Assembly (NCBI RefSeq): GCF_016406145.1
Contig: NZ_CP066306.1
Coordinates: 3,906,001-3,970,000, forward strand
Length of the DNA: 64,000 nt
Source: Pseudomonas putida
GTDB taxonomy: Bacteria; Pseudomonadota; Gammaproteobacteria; Pseudomonadales; Pseudomonadaceae
Direction: 5' to 3'
Both the position numbers and the translations under genes were made by a program. Below, piece by piece: positions 37,842 through 47,225 of this stretch (its first letter is position 1; each line of letters begins with the position of its first letter). The notes under the pieces are model-generated. The model did not search any database. It saw only the letters and a program-made list of their open reading frames with translations, and was not told where the DNA came from.

Positions 37842-37858
37842 GCCCCGAGGACTACGCC

Positions 37859-38476
37859 GTGGATGAAGTTTACTCGCTATTCATTGAACAAGTCGGTGGA
37901 CCTGCATTCCGACAGGCAGTGCCCCCTTCAAGCATAGAGCGATATAGAGGAATACTACCCGACACATTACTGAAACATTGGAAGGAGCATGGCTGGTGTG
38001 GATATGGTGACGGAATATTTTGGACTGTCAATCCACAGGAGTATGAAGGTGTGACCGCCTCATTCATTGAAGGCTCCCCATTAGAAAATAGAGATAAATA
38101 TCATCTTATCGCTCGCGGCGCGTTTGGCGACCTTTATTTATTTGGAGAAACCACAGGTTTCTCCGTAAAAATCTTGCCTCACATCTCGCGCTACAGGGCT
38201 AGCGAATATGAGTTAAGGGCAGATGACATGGACAGAGAGGTCCAGAACTTTTTCCTCAGCAAAGAAAAGGCATCTGTCGATTTCGACGGCATGTTCAAGC
38301 CTGCGAAGAAAAAACTAGGAGAATTAAACCACAATGAGATGTATGGATTCGTTCCCGCCTTAGCAATGGGCGGACCTTGCGATATTGCCCACCTCGAAAA
38401 AGTTAAAGCTGTCGAGCATTTGCTAATACTCTCTGAGATCTGCCAGCTCGAACCCTTCAGTTTTTCAAACCTCTAA
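37859..38476 (+). CDS. Immunity protein 1 (GAD-like/DUF1851, Tdi-type)
   Basis: 205 residues with a GAD-like N-terminal half ('VPPSSIERYRGILPDTLLKH', then WKEHGWCGYGDGIFWTVNP) and a DUF1851-like C-terminal half ('NEMYGFVPALAMGG'), the layout of Tde-neutralising immunity proteins. The GTG at 37859 was chosen because GAGG lies 8 bases upstream and the resulting start aligns with the start of the paralogue (DEVYS against MDTVYS). An earlier GTG at 37835 would overlap the toxin stop by 7 bases and is the alternative. The gene is AT-rich like the toxin tip and unlike its own paralogue next door, so tip and immunity 1 probably arrived together. Confidence 0.83.
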   Translation: MDEVYSLFIEQVGGPAFRQAVPPSSIERYRGILPDTLLKHWKEHGWCGYGDGIFWTVNPQEYEGVTASFIEGSPLENRDKYHLIARGAFGDLYLFGETTGFSVKILPHISRYRASEYELRADDMDREVQNFFLSKEKASVDFDGMFKPAKKKLGELNHNEMYGFVPALAMGGPCDIAHLEKVKAVEHLLILSEICQLEPFSFSNL

Positions 38477-38498
38477 CTCGACCTAAAGGACTAATACA

Positions 38499-39119
38499 AT
38501 GGACACAGTTTATAGTCGCTTCCTCGACGCCTTCGGCGACACTATCGGCTACCAGCCCGTACCGCCCTCGGCCCTCGATCATTACAAAGACAAACTCCCC
38601 AACCAACTCCTCGACTACTGGAAAGAACACGGCTGGTGCGGCTACGGCAGTGGCCTTTTCTGGCTGGTAAACCCGCGTGAATACGAATCCGTAGTCGATG
38701 CCTGGCTGGGTGGCACCACCCACGACACCTACCACCTCATTGCCCGCAGCGCTTTCGGCGAGTTGTACCTGTGGGGTGAAAACACCGGCTCGCTCCTGAC
38801 CATTGCGGCCTACCATTCCCGGTACTTCTTGAGTGCGCCAAGCGCCAACAGCGAAGAACGGGACAACAAAATCCAGAGCTTGCTCATGCGGGCCATGACC
38901 GAAAACATCGGCCTGGGGCTTTTCGACGAGGCCAGAAAAGCGTTGGGCGATTTGGAGGCTGGCGAGATGTATGGGTTCGTGCCTGCCCTGATGCTGGGAG
39001 GTTCTGCCGAACCGGGAAACCTTCAACGACTCGATGCCGAAGTGCATTTGATTCTGCTCGCGCAACTGGCTGACCTTCAGCCGTATGAACTCGACGAAGA
39101 GGAAGAAGAAAATGAATAG
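38499..39119 (+). CDS. Immunity protein 2, paralogue (GAD-like/DUF1851)
   Basis: 206 residues, colinear with immunity protein 1 over its full length ('VPPSALDHYKDKLPNQLLDY', then WKEHGWCGYGSGLFWLVNP; later 'GEMYGFVPALMLGGSAEPGN'), but with GC-rich Pseudomonas-like codon use and an acidic tail (DEEEEENE). The ATG start has AAAGGA about 10 bases upstream; 22 bases separate it from immunity 1. It may protect against an older version of the toxin tip, or against the same DNase in other strains. Function by homology only. Confidence 0.85.
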   Translation: MDTVYSRFLDAFGDTIGYQPVPPSALDHYKDKLPNQLLDYWKEHGWCGYGSGLFWLVNPREYESVVDAWLGGTTHDTYHLIARSAFGELYLWGENTGSLLTIAAYHSRYFLSAPSANSEERDNKIQSLLMRAMTENIGLGLFDEARKALGDLEAGEMYGFVPALMLGGSAEPGNLQRLDAEVHLILLAQLADLQPYELDEEEEENE

Positions 39120-39134
39120 GCAGAACGACCGCGC

Positions 39135-39701
39135 TCAGCGGTTAACAGATTCGGGCCGGTCCACATCCTGCAACACCCCGGCGTCCTGCACCTGAAGCCT
39201 GATGCAACTCGCCGGGTGTGCCTTCACCACAGAACGCGCCCCTTCATCACCCGTCAGGCGTGAAAGCGCCGGCCAGAAATCGCGCCCGAACAACACCGGG
39301 TGCCCCTGTTGTCCGTCATGTTCTGGCAAAACGATCTTGGATAAATCGGCAACCGCGGCAAGCTGGCCCAACGTTGCCTGAGCGATCCAGGGCATATCGC
39401 CCAACAGAACCGCCACCGCCTGTGCCTCACTATCGATCAACGACGCAGCCCCGGCCGCCAGGCTATGCCCCATCCCCAACCCGGCATCCGGGCTGGAAAT
39501 GATCCGGCATGCGCCCGGCAAGCCCAGGTCCTCGCCCCGCTCGCCATCGCGCAGTACCACGCGAACATCGCTGAACACCAAGCAAGCCCCCTCTACGCTA
39601 TGCACCAGCAAGCTGCGCCCGTCGCCCAACGTCGCCCGGCGCTTGTCGCCACCGAAACGCACGCTGCTGCCCGCCGCCAGCACCAGCGCAACGATACTCA
39701 C
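39135..39701 (-). CDS. MobA/MocA-like nucleotidyltransferase for molybdenum cofactor
   Basis: 188 residues with the nucleotidyltransferase signature LVLAAGSSVRFGGDK at the N-terminus, GMGHSLAAGA, and the metal-binding GDMPWI. Proteins of this type transfer CMP or GMP to molybdopterin. As the last gene of the molybdenum-hydroxylase operon it probably makes the dinucleotide form (MCD in hydroxylases of this family) for the large subunit at 42416-45247. GTG start, overlapping the xdhC-like stop by 4 bases (GTGA), which indicates translational coupling. The exact nucleotide used is not readable from sequence. Confidence 0.85.
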   Translation of the reverse strand: MSIVALVLAAGSSVRFGGDKRRATLGDGRSLLVHSVEGACLVFSDVRVVLRDGERGEDLGLPGACRIISSPDAGLGMGHSLAAGAASLIDSEAQAVAVLLGDMPWIAQATLGQLAAVADLSKIVLPEHDGQQGHPVLFGRDFWPALSRLTGDEGARSVVKAHPASCIRLQVQDAGVLQDVDRPESVNR

Positions 39702-40669
39702 AGCGCCGCCCGCTCGATGTCGTTACGCATGCGCAGAATATCGGCCAGCACTGCCAGGGCGATCTCTGCCGGGGTCTTGCTGCCCAGGTTTAGGCCGATC
39801 GGTGCGTGGATGCGCGCCAGCTCGCCGCTGTCCAGGCCACCGATGCGCTGCAGGCGTTCGCGACGCTTGTCGGAGGTGGCCTTGGAGCCCATGACGCCAA
39901 TGTAAAACGCCTCGGTACGTACTGCTTCAAGCATGGCCAAGTCATCGATTTTGGGATCATGGGTCAATGCAACCACTGCCGTGTCGGCATGGCAACCACC
40001 GTTGGCGATGAATTCTGACGGCAACTCGCGACGCACTTCGACGCCGTCCAGCACCACGCCTTCGAGCACCTCGTCACGCGGGTCGCAGAGGATGACTTCA
40101 AAACCCAGCCCTTTGCCGAACTCGGCGCAATAATGCGCAACGCTGGAATACCCCGCCAACAGCAGCCGCTGGGCAGCGCCCACACGCAGGCACACACGGG
40201 TGCTATCACGTTCGACCCTTGGGCCCTGGCACGAGTCGTCGCTGAGCCGACGCGTGCCGTCAGGCAGGCTAACCTCGCGCAAGAGCCGCCGCTGGCCCTG
40301 CAACGCACTAGCCAAGGCGCGCAGATGCGCCTGCACTTCGCAATCGGCCGGCAGATTTTCCACCAGCACTTCCAGCACCCCGCCACACGGCAGGCGAATG
40401 CTCGAACGCCGGTCGCTGTCATCGCCATAACGCACGATCGCCACCGGCTCGGGAAACTCGCCAAGGGCCACGCGCTCAAGGAAGTCTTCCTCGACGCAGC
40501 CGCCCGACAGCGAGCCCACCCAGTGCCCTGCCTCGTTCACCGCCAGCAGCGAGCCCGGCGCGCGAGGCGCCGACCCGTAAGTGGCAAGCACCGTGCACAA
40601 CCAGACCCGCTGGCCGTTGCCCGACCACTGCATCGCCTGGTGTACGACCTGCAGATCAAGATGTTGCAC
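39698..40669 (-). CDS. XdhC/CoxF-family maturation factor for molybdenum hydroxylase
   Basis: 323 residues. The N-terminal XdhC domain has 'GSAPRAPGSLLAVNEAGHWV' followed by GSLSGGCVEEDF; the C-terminal Rossmann-like half has LLLAGYSSVAHY, CDPRDE and ALTHDPKIDDLAM...YIGVMGSK. Members bind molybdenum cofactor and help insert or sulfurate it in the target enzyme. GTG start with GGAG upstream, 3 bases after the cytochrome c stop. Position between the structural subunits and the MobA-like gene fits a dedicated maturation role. Confidence 0.9.
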   Translation of the reverse strand: MQHLDLQVVHQAMQWSGNGQRVWLCTVLATYGSAPRAPGSLLAVNEAGHWVGSLSGGCVEEDFLERVALGEFPEPVAIVRYGDDSDRRSSIRLPCGGVLEVLVENLPADCEVQAHLRALASALQGQRRLLREVSLPDGTRRLSDDSCQGPRVERDSTRVCLRVGAAQRLLLAGYSSVAHYCAEFGKGLGFEVILCDPRDEVLEGVVLDGVEVRRELPSEFIANGGCHADTAVVALTHDPKIDDLAMLEAVRTEAFYIGVMGSKATSDKRRERLQRIGGLDSGELARIHAPIGLNLGSKTPAEIALAVLADILRMRNDIERAAL

Positions 40670-40672
40670 GTA

Positions 40673-41884
40673 TTACTCCGCCTTCAGCTCAGCTAGCTGC
40701 TGTACGCTCAAATCACCCGGCAATCCGCCCCAGGCCTGACGCAGGTAGTTGACCATATCCGTGACCTGCTCATCACTGAGTTTGTCGGCAAAGCCTGGCA
40801 TTGGCTGCATGCGTTCGAAGCCTGTGAATTGCTGCTCACGGATACCGTCGAGGATGGCCTTGACCAGGTTGCGCGAGTCCCCCTGACGCAGCACCGTGTT
40901 GCCCTGCATGGCCACCGCGATATGCGGCTTGCCTTCGCCGTCCACACCGTGGCAGCCGGCGCAGACGTTGAGGTACTGCTGTCGGCCGCGCTTGGCGCTG
41001 TCGCTGAGCTGGTCCAGGGGGACTTCCTGTATGACCTTGGCAGGCGGTGGCTGTTCACCCAACAGGTAGGTGGCCATGGCGGCCAGGTCGGCGTCCTTGA
41101 GGTGCTGGGTGCTATGGTGCACCACCGGGTACATCTCGTTGAACATGCTGCCCTGGGCACTGATGCCGTGCTTCAGGAAGGTGGTGAGGTCGGGCTGGGT
41201 CCAGCCACGCTCGGCCAGGTCCTTGGCCAGCAGGCTCGGTGCCAGGTAACCATTGAGCAGCCCGCCGGTCAGGCGCTGATCCTGCTGCAGCGCACCAATC
41301 GGGTTACGCGGGGTATGGCACTCGCCGCAGTGGCCCATGACTTCGACCATGTACTGCCCGCGCTGCCATGCCGGGCTCTTGCCGTCGGTGGGCTGCAACT
41401 GCACGCTCTTGCCGTACAGCATGTTCCAGCCCGACAGGCCCATGCGCACGTTGAACGGGAAGCTGAGCTTGGTCTGCGGTGCCGGGCGATTGATCGGCGG
41501 CACGGTCATCAGGTATGCAAGTATCGCGTCCGAGTCTTCCCGGGAGATCAGGTGGTACGAGGTGTAGGGCATGGCCGGGTACAGGTTGGCGCCGTCCTTG
41601 CGCTTGCCCTCGGTGACGGCCGCAAAGAATTCGTCGGCCGTGTAGTTGCCGATGCCGTACTGTTTGTCCGGGGTGATGTTGGTGCCATAGATGGTCCCGA
41701 ACGGCGAGTGGATCGGCAGGCCGCCGGCATACGGCGCGCCGCCTTCGGCGGTGTGGCAGGCCATGCAGTCGGCTGCGCGAGCCAGGTATTCCCCACGTTT
41801 GACCAGCGCCTGGTCATCTGCCTGGGCAACCATTGCGACGGCAAGGCCCAGCGCCAGCGTGAGACCGGAACGAACGAACGCCAT
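40673..41884 (-). CDS. Tri-haem cytochrome c subunit of the periplasmic molybdenum hydroxylase
   Basis: 403 residues with a signal peptide (about 1-21, 'FVRSGLTLALGLAVAMVAQA') and three covalent haem sites: CMACH near residue 40, CGECH near 187 and CAGCH near 315. A Met-containing region in each domain could be the sixth ligand. This is the electron exit of membrane-associated alcohol/aldehyde or N-heterocycle dehydrogenases: substrate electrons pass from the molybdenum subunit through 2Fe-2S centres and these haems to the respiratory chain. ATG start two bases after the 2Fe-2S gene stop with GAGG before it, so co-translated. Confidence 0.92.
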   Translation of the reverse strand: MAFVRSGLTLALGLAVAMVAQADDQALVKRGEYLARAADCMACHTAEGGAPYAGGLPIHSPFGTIYGTNITPDKQYGIGNYTADEFFAAVTEGKRKDGANLYPAMPYTSYHLISREDSDAILAYLMTVPPINRPAPQTKLSFPFNVRMGLSGWNMLYGKSVQLQPTDGKSPAWQRGQYMVEVMGHCGECHTPRNPIGALQQDQRLTGGLLNGYLAPSLLAKDLAERGWTQPDLTTFLKHGISAQGSMFNEMYPVVHHSTQHLKDADLAAMATYLLGEQPPPAKVIQEVPLDQLSDSAKRGRQQYLNVCAGCHGVDGEGKPHIAVAMQGNTVLRQGDSRNLVKAILDGIREQQFTGFERMQPMPGFADKLSDEQVTDMVNYLRQAWGGLPGDLSVQQLAELKAE

Positions 41885-41886
41885 GC

Positions 41887-42423
41887 TCAACCCTCCTTGA
41901 CCAGGCCGAGGTCGTTGAGGACCGTGCGGGTAGCATCGTAATAGCGTACGTAGCCGGTGCAGCGGCAAATGTGATGCCCCAGGCTCTCTTCGATGCGGTC
42001 TTCAAGTTCGCTCTTCTTCACCGGCTGGCGCTGGGCATTTTCCACCAGCACGGTCGCCGCGTTGACGAAGCCGGGTGCACAGTAGCTGCACTGGAAGGCG
42101 AACAGGTCGACGAACTTCTGCTGGATCGGGTTCAGCGTGAAGTTGCCGGCCTCGTCCTGCTTGGCATGGCTCTCGATGGTACGGACCTTCTTGCCGGCGA
42201 AGTAGTGGGCACCGGTGATGCAGGTGCGCACTTCTTCACTGGTGCCATCGGGGTTGTCGACGATCACCACGCAGGCATGGCAGATACCCTGGCCGCAGCC
42301 CAGGCGCGAGCCGGTGAGGTTCTGGTGTTCGTGTAGGTAATCGATCATCGCCAGGTCGTCGGGGACCTCGACCGGACCGACAGGTTGACCATTGAGGGTC
42401 AGTTGAAGCGGACGGTTAGCCAT
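41887..42423 (-). CDS. 2Fe-2S subunit of molybdenum hydroxylase (IorA-like)
   Basis: 178 residues starting MANRPLQLTLNG. The N-terminal plant-type ferredoxin cluster has CGQGICHAC and the later Cys in VRTCITG. The C-terminal helical cluster domain has QCSYCAPGF and HICRCTGYVRYYDA. Both clusters are complete. The ATG at 42423 overlaps the stop of the large subunit gene (ATGGCTAA), which decides the start against an upstream in-frame ATG. The family's standard role is to shuttle electrons from molybdopterin to the next carrier, here the tri-haem cytochrome. No own export signal; it probably travels with the Tat-exported large subunit. Confidence 0.93.
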   Translation of the reverse strand: MANRPLQLTLNGQPVGPVEVPDDLAMIDYLHEHQNLTGSRLGCGQGICHACVVIVDNPDGTSEEVRTCITGAHYFAGKKVRTIESHAKQDEAGNFTLNPIQQKFVDLFAFQCSYCAPGFVNAATVLVENAQRQPVKKSELEDRIEESLGHHICRCTGYVRYYDATRTVLNDLGLVKEG

Positions 42424-45247
42424 TGAGGGCCTCCTTGATGCGGGCTGGAGTAATCGGAAGATCGCGAACACGCTTGCCAATGGCATGGGCCACGGCGTTG
42501 CCGATGGCACCGACCACCGGGATCATCACCACCTCGGCAATACCCTTGGACGGGTCGGTGGGCGACAACGGTGGGAGGATCTCGGACGTCTGCTTCCAGA
42601 CGGCCACGTCCTTGGCATGCGGCAGGCGATAGCGGTTGAAGTTCCAGTCGCCCTCCCCCGGGCCACCCTCATGCAGTGGCATCTCTTCGGTCAGCGCATG
42701 GCCAATGCCCATGGCGATGCCGCCTTCGAGCTGGCCCTTGACCAGCTCCGGTACCAACACCCGGCCGCACTCGACCCAGCTGTGATGGTTGAGCACCTGG
42801 ACTTCATGGGTGCCCTTGTTCACTTTCACTTCGACGATAGTGGCCACCGGGCTGTAGTAAGTGACCATGGCGTTGTTCAACTGGGTGGCCGGGTAGGCGG
42901 CGTTCTGCCGGTCGAGCAAGTGGTAGCCGTTGCTGCTCATCTGCGCTTTCTTGGCGTTCGGTGCACCCTCACCGTATTTAACGGCCACGGCATCGAGCGG
43001 GAAACGCTCGCGCACGCCGTCGATGACGAAGTCGGCTTCTGCCCAGCTCCAACGGTTGAAACCGTGAACGCTGACGCCGGTGACCAGGCCCATTTCGTGG
43101 GCTTTCTTCGCAAGCTCGGCGAAGGGAATGGGCGCCAGCCCGTTGCCGGTCAGCTCACCATTGACCCATACCGCGTTCTCGCGGCGCACCACCAAGGGGT
43201 TGGCCTGACCGCCGAACGGGCCTTGGCGCCACAGGGCCATGGCCGCCGGCCAGAGGCCATGATTGAACAGCACGCGCGCCGCTTCCCGGGTGGCGTGGCT
43301 GAAATAGAACGCCGAGTTGGTCGCCGACGATGGCGATGCCAGTTTGCCGACCCAGCGCGGGTTGCGCAGCGCCGCATCCTGCTCGGCCTGGCTGATCAGG
43401 TAAGGGTTGCCGCTGGTGGCCAGTTGCAGTTCAGGCCACTCGGTCACTGCGGTCTTCACCTCGTCGGCCGAGCGGCCGAGGAAGTCGCTGACCACCAGGG
43501 CCTGGGAAGTGGACATGCCGGTGCCCAGTTCGGTGCCGATGTGGCGCAGGCTGATGCGGCCATCGGCAGTGAACTCGACGCTGGCCATCGGCGCTTCGGA
43601 ACCGGTGCCGAAATCCTTCTGGCAAATGGCAAAGCCCACGCCGTACCAGTGGTCCGGGTCCTTGGCGTCCACCTGTCGCTTGCGCGCGTCACGGTTGCGC
43701 CACCAGTCGTGGGCAGCAGCCTTGTCGAGGATCTCGTGCAGGCGCAAAGCGCCGGCGGGCACTGCGCCCTGGGTGTTCTTCATGCCTGACTTCAGCGCAT
43801 TGGCCCGACGCAGGTCGATGGCATCGACACCCAGGCGTTGGGCGACCTCGTCGACCATCATTTCGGTGGCCGCCATGGTCTGCAGGGTACCGTAGCCACG
43901 CATGGACCCTGCCTCGACGCCCCGCGAGTGGTAGGCGGTGACGGACAGGTCGTTCTGCGGCATGTAGTAGATCGACTGCGCCGCCGTGGCCCCGACTGCG
44001 GCCACCGACGGGCTGTAGTTGATCCGGCCGCCGCCGTCACAGCTCATGTCGGCGCGGAAGATCCTGAAGCTGTTGTCCTTCTTGTCCACGGCCAGTTGAT
44101 AGCGGATGTCGAAGGCATGACGCTTGATGCCGCTCTGGAACTGCTCATAGCGGTCGTTGGCCAGGCGGACCGGCACACCGGCGCCATACAGCGCGGCAAC
44201 CGCAGCGTAAAACACGAAGATGTTGTTGTCTTTGGAGCCATAACCCACGGTGTAACCCGGGTGCATGTTGAGGTGTTTGAGGGCGAAGCGCGACGGCTTG
44301 ATCATGTGCACGCAGTCCTGCGCCACTTCGAACGGGCACTGGGTGGCGACCACGAAGTGCAGCGTGCCGGTGCCGGCGTCGTACCAGCCATTGCCGTTGT
44401 CGGGCTCAAGCGCCGCCGGTTCGATGGAAGGCGTCTTGTAGCGCTCATCGAACACCAGCCAGTCTTCGGGTGGGTTGTCCAGTTGCTCGCCGATGCGTTT
44501 GGCGTAGAACAGGCCCTGCTCGGTGAGGTCGCCGTGCTGGTTGGGCTGCTTGGACCACACCGGCTTACGGTTGAGAATGGTGGGGAACAGCATGGCGTTC
44601 TTCAGGCTGGAGAACTCATCGTCGTCGAACGGCGTGGCCCCACCAACGCGGACGAAGCGGAAGCTGCCATAAGGGTCGCGCTGATACAGCGGGGCCTGGG
44701 CCCCGTAGCGGATCGCCTTGTCGTTGAACTGCAGCTTGCGCTTGGCCTGGCGGAAGCGCTCGAAGTCGTTCCAGATCAGGATCGCCACCGGGTGGCCAAT
44801 GAACATCGGCACCTTGCCAGGTGGCAACAGCGGGTCGGGCGAATGAGCTTCGGGCCAGGCGATGCCGTCCTTTTCCAGGTCAGCGGCCGTGACGATGCGG
44901 TCTGGCTGCAACCCGGCGCCGAGCCACTCAAGGTCGTAACCGGCGTAGATACGGTCGGCTTTGGTGGTCTTGAGCAACATGGCGTGCCCTTGCTGCTCGG
45001 GCCAGCCGGGCATGTCCTTGGCGCGGATGTCGCGGGCAAAGACTTTGTTGCCGCACACCTTGGACAACGCGTCGTTACGGAAACGCGCCTTGCCGTCGTG
45101 GTTCATCCACTTTTGCGGCGACGTGGTGACACGATCTTCCATCAGTGCAGCGAAGGCCTGGCTGCCGAGCGGCGCCATGCTCACGCCGACACCGGCGATC
45201 AGGCCACCTTGCAGGAAGGAGCGCCGGGAAATATCACGGTTGGACAT
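42416..45247 (-). CDS. Molybdopterin-binding subunit, Tat-exported (IorB/aldehyde dehydrogenase type)
   Basis: 943 residues of the xanthine oxidase family, closest in style to isoquinoline 1-oxidoreductase beta subunits and related periplasmic aldehyde dehydrogenases. The N-terminus has a Tat signal (RDISRRSFLQGG followed by a hydrophobic stretch). Cofactor-contact motifs include GSMRGYGTLQTMAATEMMVDE, GTELGTGMSTSQALVVSDFLG and, near the C-terminus, GIAEV with E905 at the place of the catalytic Glu. The start at 45247 has AGAGG 7 bases upstream; a longer frame upstream lacks a Tat motif at its start. First gene of a five-gene operon with 2Fe-2S, cytochrome c, XdhC-like and MobA-like genes. 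Substrate not predictable from sequence: aldehyde or N-heterocycle. Confidence 0.9.
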   Translation of the reverse strand: MSNRDISRRSFLQGGLIAGVGVSMAPLGSQAFAALMEDRVTTSPQKWMNHDGKARFRNDALSKVCGNKVFARDIRAKDMPGWPEQQGHAMLLKTTKADRIYAGYDLEWLGAGLQPDRIVTAADLEKDGIAWPEAHSPDPLLPPGKVPMFIGHPVAILIWNDFERFRQAKRKLQFNDKAIRYGAQAPLYQRDPYGSFRFVRVGGATPFDDDEFSSLKNAMLFPTILNRKPVWSKQPNQHGDLTEQGLFYAKRIGEQLDNPPEDWLVFDERYKTPSIEPAALEPDNGNGWYDAGTGTLHFVVATQCPFEVAQDCVHMIKPSRFALKHLNMHPGYTVGYGSKDNNIFVFYAAVAALYGAGVPVRLANDRYEQFQSGIKRHAFDIRYQLAVDKKDNSFRIFRADMSCDGGGRINYSPSVAAVGATAAQSIYYMPQNDLSVTAYHSRGVEAGSMRGYGTLQTMAATEMMVDEVAQRLGVDAIDLRRANALKSGMKNTQGAVPAGALRLHEILDKAAAHDWWRNRDARKRQVDAKDPDHWYGVGFAICQKDFGTGSEAPMASVEFTADGRISLRHIGTELGTGMSTSQALVVSDFLGRSADEVKTAVTEWPELQLATSGNPYLISQAEQDAALRNPRWVGKLASPSSATNSAFYFSHATREAARVLFNHGLWPAAMALWRQGPFGGQANPLVVRRENAVWVNGELTGNGLAPIPFAELAKKAHEMGLVTGVSVHGFNRWSWAEADFVIDGVRERFPLDAVAVKYGEGAPNAKKAQMSSNGYHLLDRQNAAYPATQLNNAMVTYYSPVATIVEVKVNKGTHEVQVLNHHSWVECGRVLVPELVKGQLEGGIAMGIGHALTEEMPLHEGGPGEGDWNFNRYRLPHAKDVAVWKQTSEILPPLSPTDPSKGIAEVVMIPVVGAIGNAVAHAIGKRVRDLPITPARIKEALNG

Positions 45248-45512
45248 GCTTGATCCTCTGGGCAGGCCGCTGCCTGCCCATCTTTTGATTCTTGTGCTGG
45301 AAACGCGGAAGGAGGTGAGCGCCGACACAGGGCGCCCACAAAAACTGACTTTCACGTCAACTTTACAGCACTCAAGTAGGTTTTGGCAAAGTCAAGCAGA
45401 CAGTATGTCGCGGTATGTCCACGCTCAGCTCGCACGAACGTGGCCACAGGTTAACCTTGGGTTAATCGACTCAAGCCAGCATGGCCCCGTTCAAATCTGC
45501 CAAGGCGAAGAC

Positions 45513-47225
45513 ATGCGCGTCCTCCTGCTCTTCCTCACATTCCTTATGGCCGGCCCGCTGCAGGCCAACCCGTTCGACGTCAAACCCGACTTCCTGCCGG
45601 TGAACCAGGCGTTCGTCCTGACCCACGACCGCCAGGCCGACGGCCAGATGCGCCTTTATTTCCAGATCAAACAGGGTTACTACCTCTACCAGAAGCGCCT
45701 GAAATTCGACGGCCTGCCCGTCGAGCAGCACCCGCAACTGCCGCCGGCCCTCAACCATCACGATGAATTCTTCGGCGACAGCGCGGTGTACCGCGACCAA
45801 CTCGAACTGCTGCTGCCCGCCAACGCCCAAGGCCAGTTGCGCCTGGGCTGGCAGGGCTGCGCCGACGCCGGCCTGTGCTACCCGCCGCAAACCACTGTCA
45901 TCGACCTGGGCGGCAGCGCCGCGCCTGCCACTGACCAGGCAAGCGACCAAGCCCTGGCCAGCGGCCTGCAAAGCGCCAGCCTTGGCTGGAGCCTGCTGGC
46001 ATTCTTCGGCCTCGGCCTGCTGCTGGCGTTCACCCCTTGCTCGCTGCCCATGCTGCCGATCCTCGCCGGCCTGGTCATGGGCAACGGCGCCAGTGCACGA
46101 CGTGGCTGGGTGCTGGCCGGGGTCTACGTGCTGAGCATGGCGCTGGTGTATGCAGGGCTCGGCGTGGTCGCTGCGCTGCTTGGCGCCAGCCTGCAAGCCT
46201 GGCTGCAGCAGCCTTGGCTGCTCGGCAGCCTGGCGGCGCTGTTCGTGATACTTGCCCTGCCGATGTTTGGCGCTTTCGAATTGCAATTGCCAGCCGCCCT
46301 GCGTGATCGCCTGGACCGTGCCGGGCAGAGCACCCGGGGCGGCAACCTCTACGGTGCGGCGCTATTGGGGGCACTGTCCGGCCTGCTGCTCGGGCCGTGC
46401 ATGACCGCCCCGCTGGCCGGCGCCCTGCTTTACATCGCGCAGAGTGGCGATGTGCTGCAAGGCGCGCTGGTGCTGTTCAGCCTTGGCCTGGGCATGGGTG
46501 TGCCACTGCTGTTGCTGGTGACCTTGGGCAACCGCTACCTGCCGCGCCCGGGCGCCTGGATGGAGCGGGTAAAGGGTGTGTTCGGCTTCGTGTTCCTGGC
46601 CATGGCCCTGTACACCGTACGCAGCCTGCTGGCCGCTCCGCTGCTGCTGGCCTTGAGCGGTGCATGGCTGATTGCACTGGGCTGGGCCGCGTGGCCGGCC
46701 CTGCAGCGCTTGCCTGCCTTGCGCGCCGTACCGCTGCTGGGTGCATTGTGGGGCGGCCTGCTGCTGATAGGCGCTGCCGCCGGTGGCGATGACCTCTGGC
46801 AGCCGTTGCGCCCGTTTGCCGGCGGCCCCGCACCTTCGGCCACTCAGCACGCCGAAGATGCGTTTGTCACCGTCAGCCGCCCGGAGGACCTGCAACGTGA
46901 GCTCGATGCGGCCAAAGCCCGTGGCCAATGGGTGATGGTCGATTACTACGCCGACTGGTGCGTATCGTGCAAAGTCATGGAAAAAAAGGTGTTTGCCCGT
47001 GACGATGTGCAAGCCAGCCTGGCCGGCGTGCACCTGCTGCGCCTGGACGTGACCGCCGATGCCCCCGCCAGCCGCGCGCTGCTGCAACGCTACCAGGTAC
47101 CCGGCCCACCCAGCATCATCTGGCTCGGCCCGGAAGGCGAAGAACGCCGCGCACGGCGCATCACCGGCGAGGTGGATGCGGCCGGATTCCTGCAACATTG
47201 GGCCCAGACCAGGAGCCAAGGTTGA
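45513..47225 (+). CDS. dsbD: Thiol:disulfide interchange protein DsbD
   Basis: 570-residue inner-membrane reductant conduit. Signal peptide (1-18), N-terminal periplasmic domain (about 20-130) with the redox pair in GCADAGLCYPP, eight-helix membrane domain (about 155-420) with the conserved Cys in AFTPCSLPM and LLGPCMTAPL, and a C-terminal thioredoxin domain with the CVSC pair in YYADWCVSCKVMEKKVF. All six redox cysteines are present. It moves electrons from cytoplasmic thioredoxin to periplasmic partners, here plausibly the TlpA-like and DsbG proteins encoded just downstream. ATG chosen at the signal peptide; longer frames upstream have no export signal. The stop overlaps the next start (TGATG). 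Confidence 0.93.
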   Translation: MRVLLLFLTFLMAGPLQANPFDVKPDFLPVNQAFVLTHDRQADGQMRLYFQIKQGYYLYQKRLKFDGLPVEQHPQLPPALNHHDEFFGDSAVYRDQLELLLPANAQGQLRLGWQGCADAGLCYPPQTTVIDLGGSAAPATDQASDQALASGLQSASLGWSLLAFFGLGLLLAFTPCSLPMLPILAGLVMGNGASARRGWVLAGVYVLSMALVYAGLGVVAALLGASLQAWLQQPWLLGSLAALFVILALPMFGAFELQLPAALRDRLDRAGQSTRGGNLYGAALLGALSGLLLGPCMTAPLAGALLYIAQSGDVLQGALVLFSLGLGMGVPLLLLVTLGNRYLPRPGAWMERVKGVFGFVFLAMALYTVRSLLAAPLLLALSGAWLIALGWAAWPALQRLPALRAVPLLGALWGGLLLIGAAAGGDDLWQPLRPFAGGPAPSATQHAEDAFVTVSRPEDLQRELDAAKARGQWVMVDYYADWCVSCKVMEKKVFARDDVQASLAGVHLLRLDVTADAPASRALLQRYQVPGPPSIIWLGPEGEERRARRITGEVDAAGFLQHWAQTRSQG

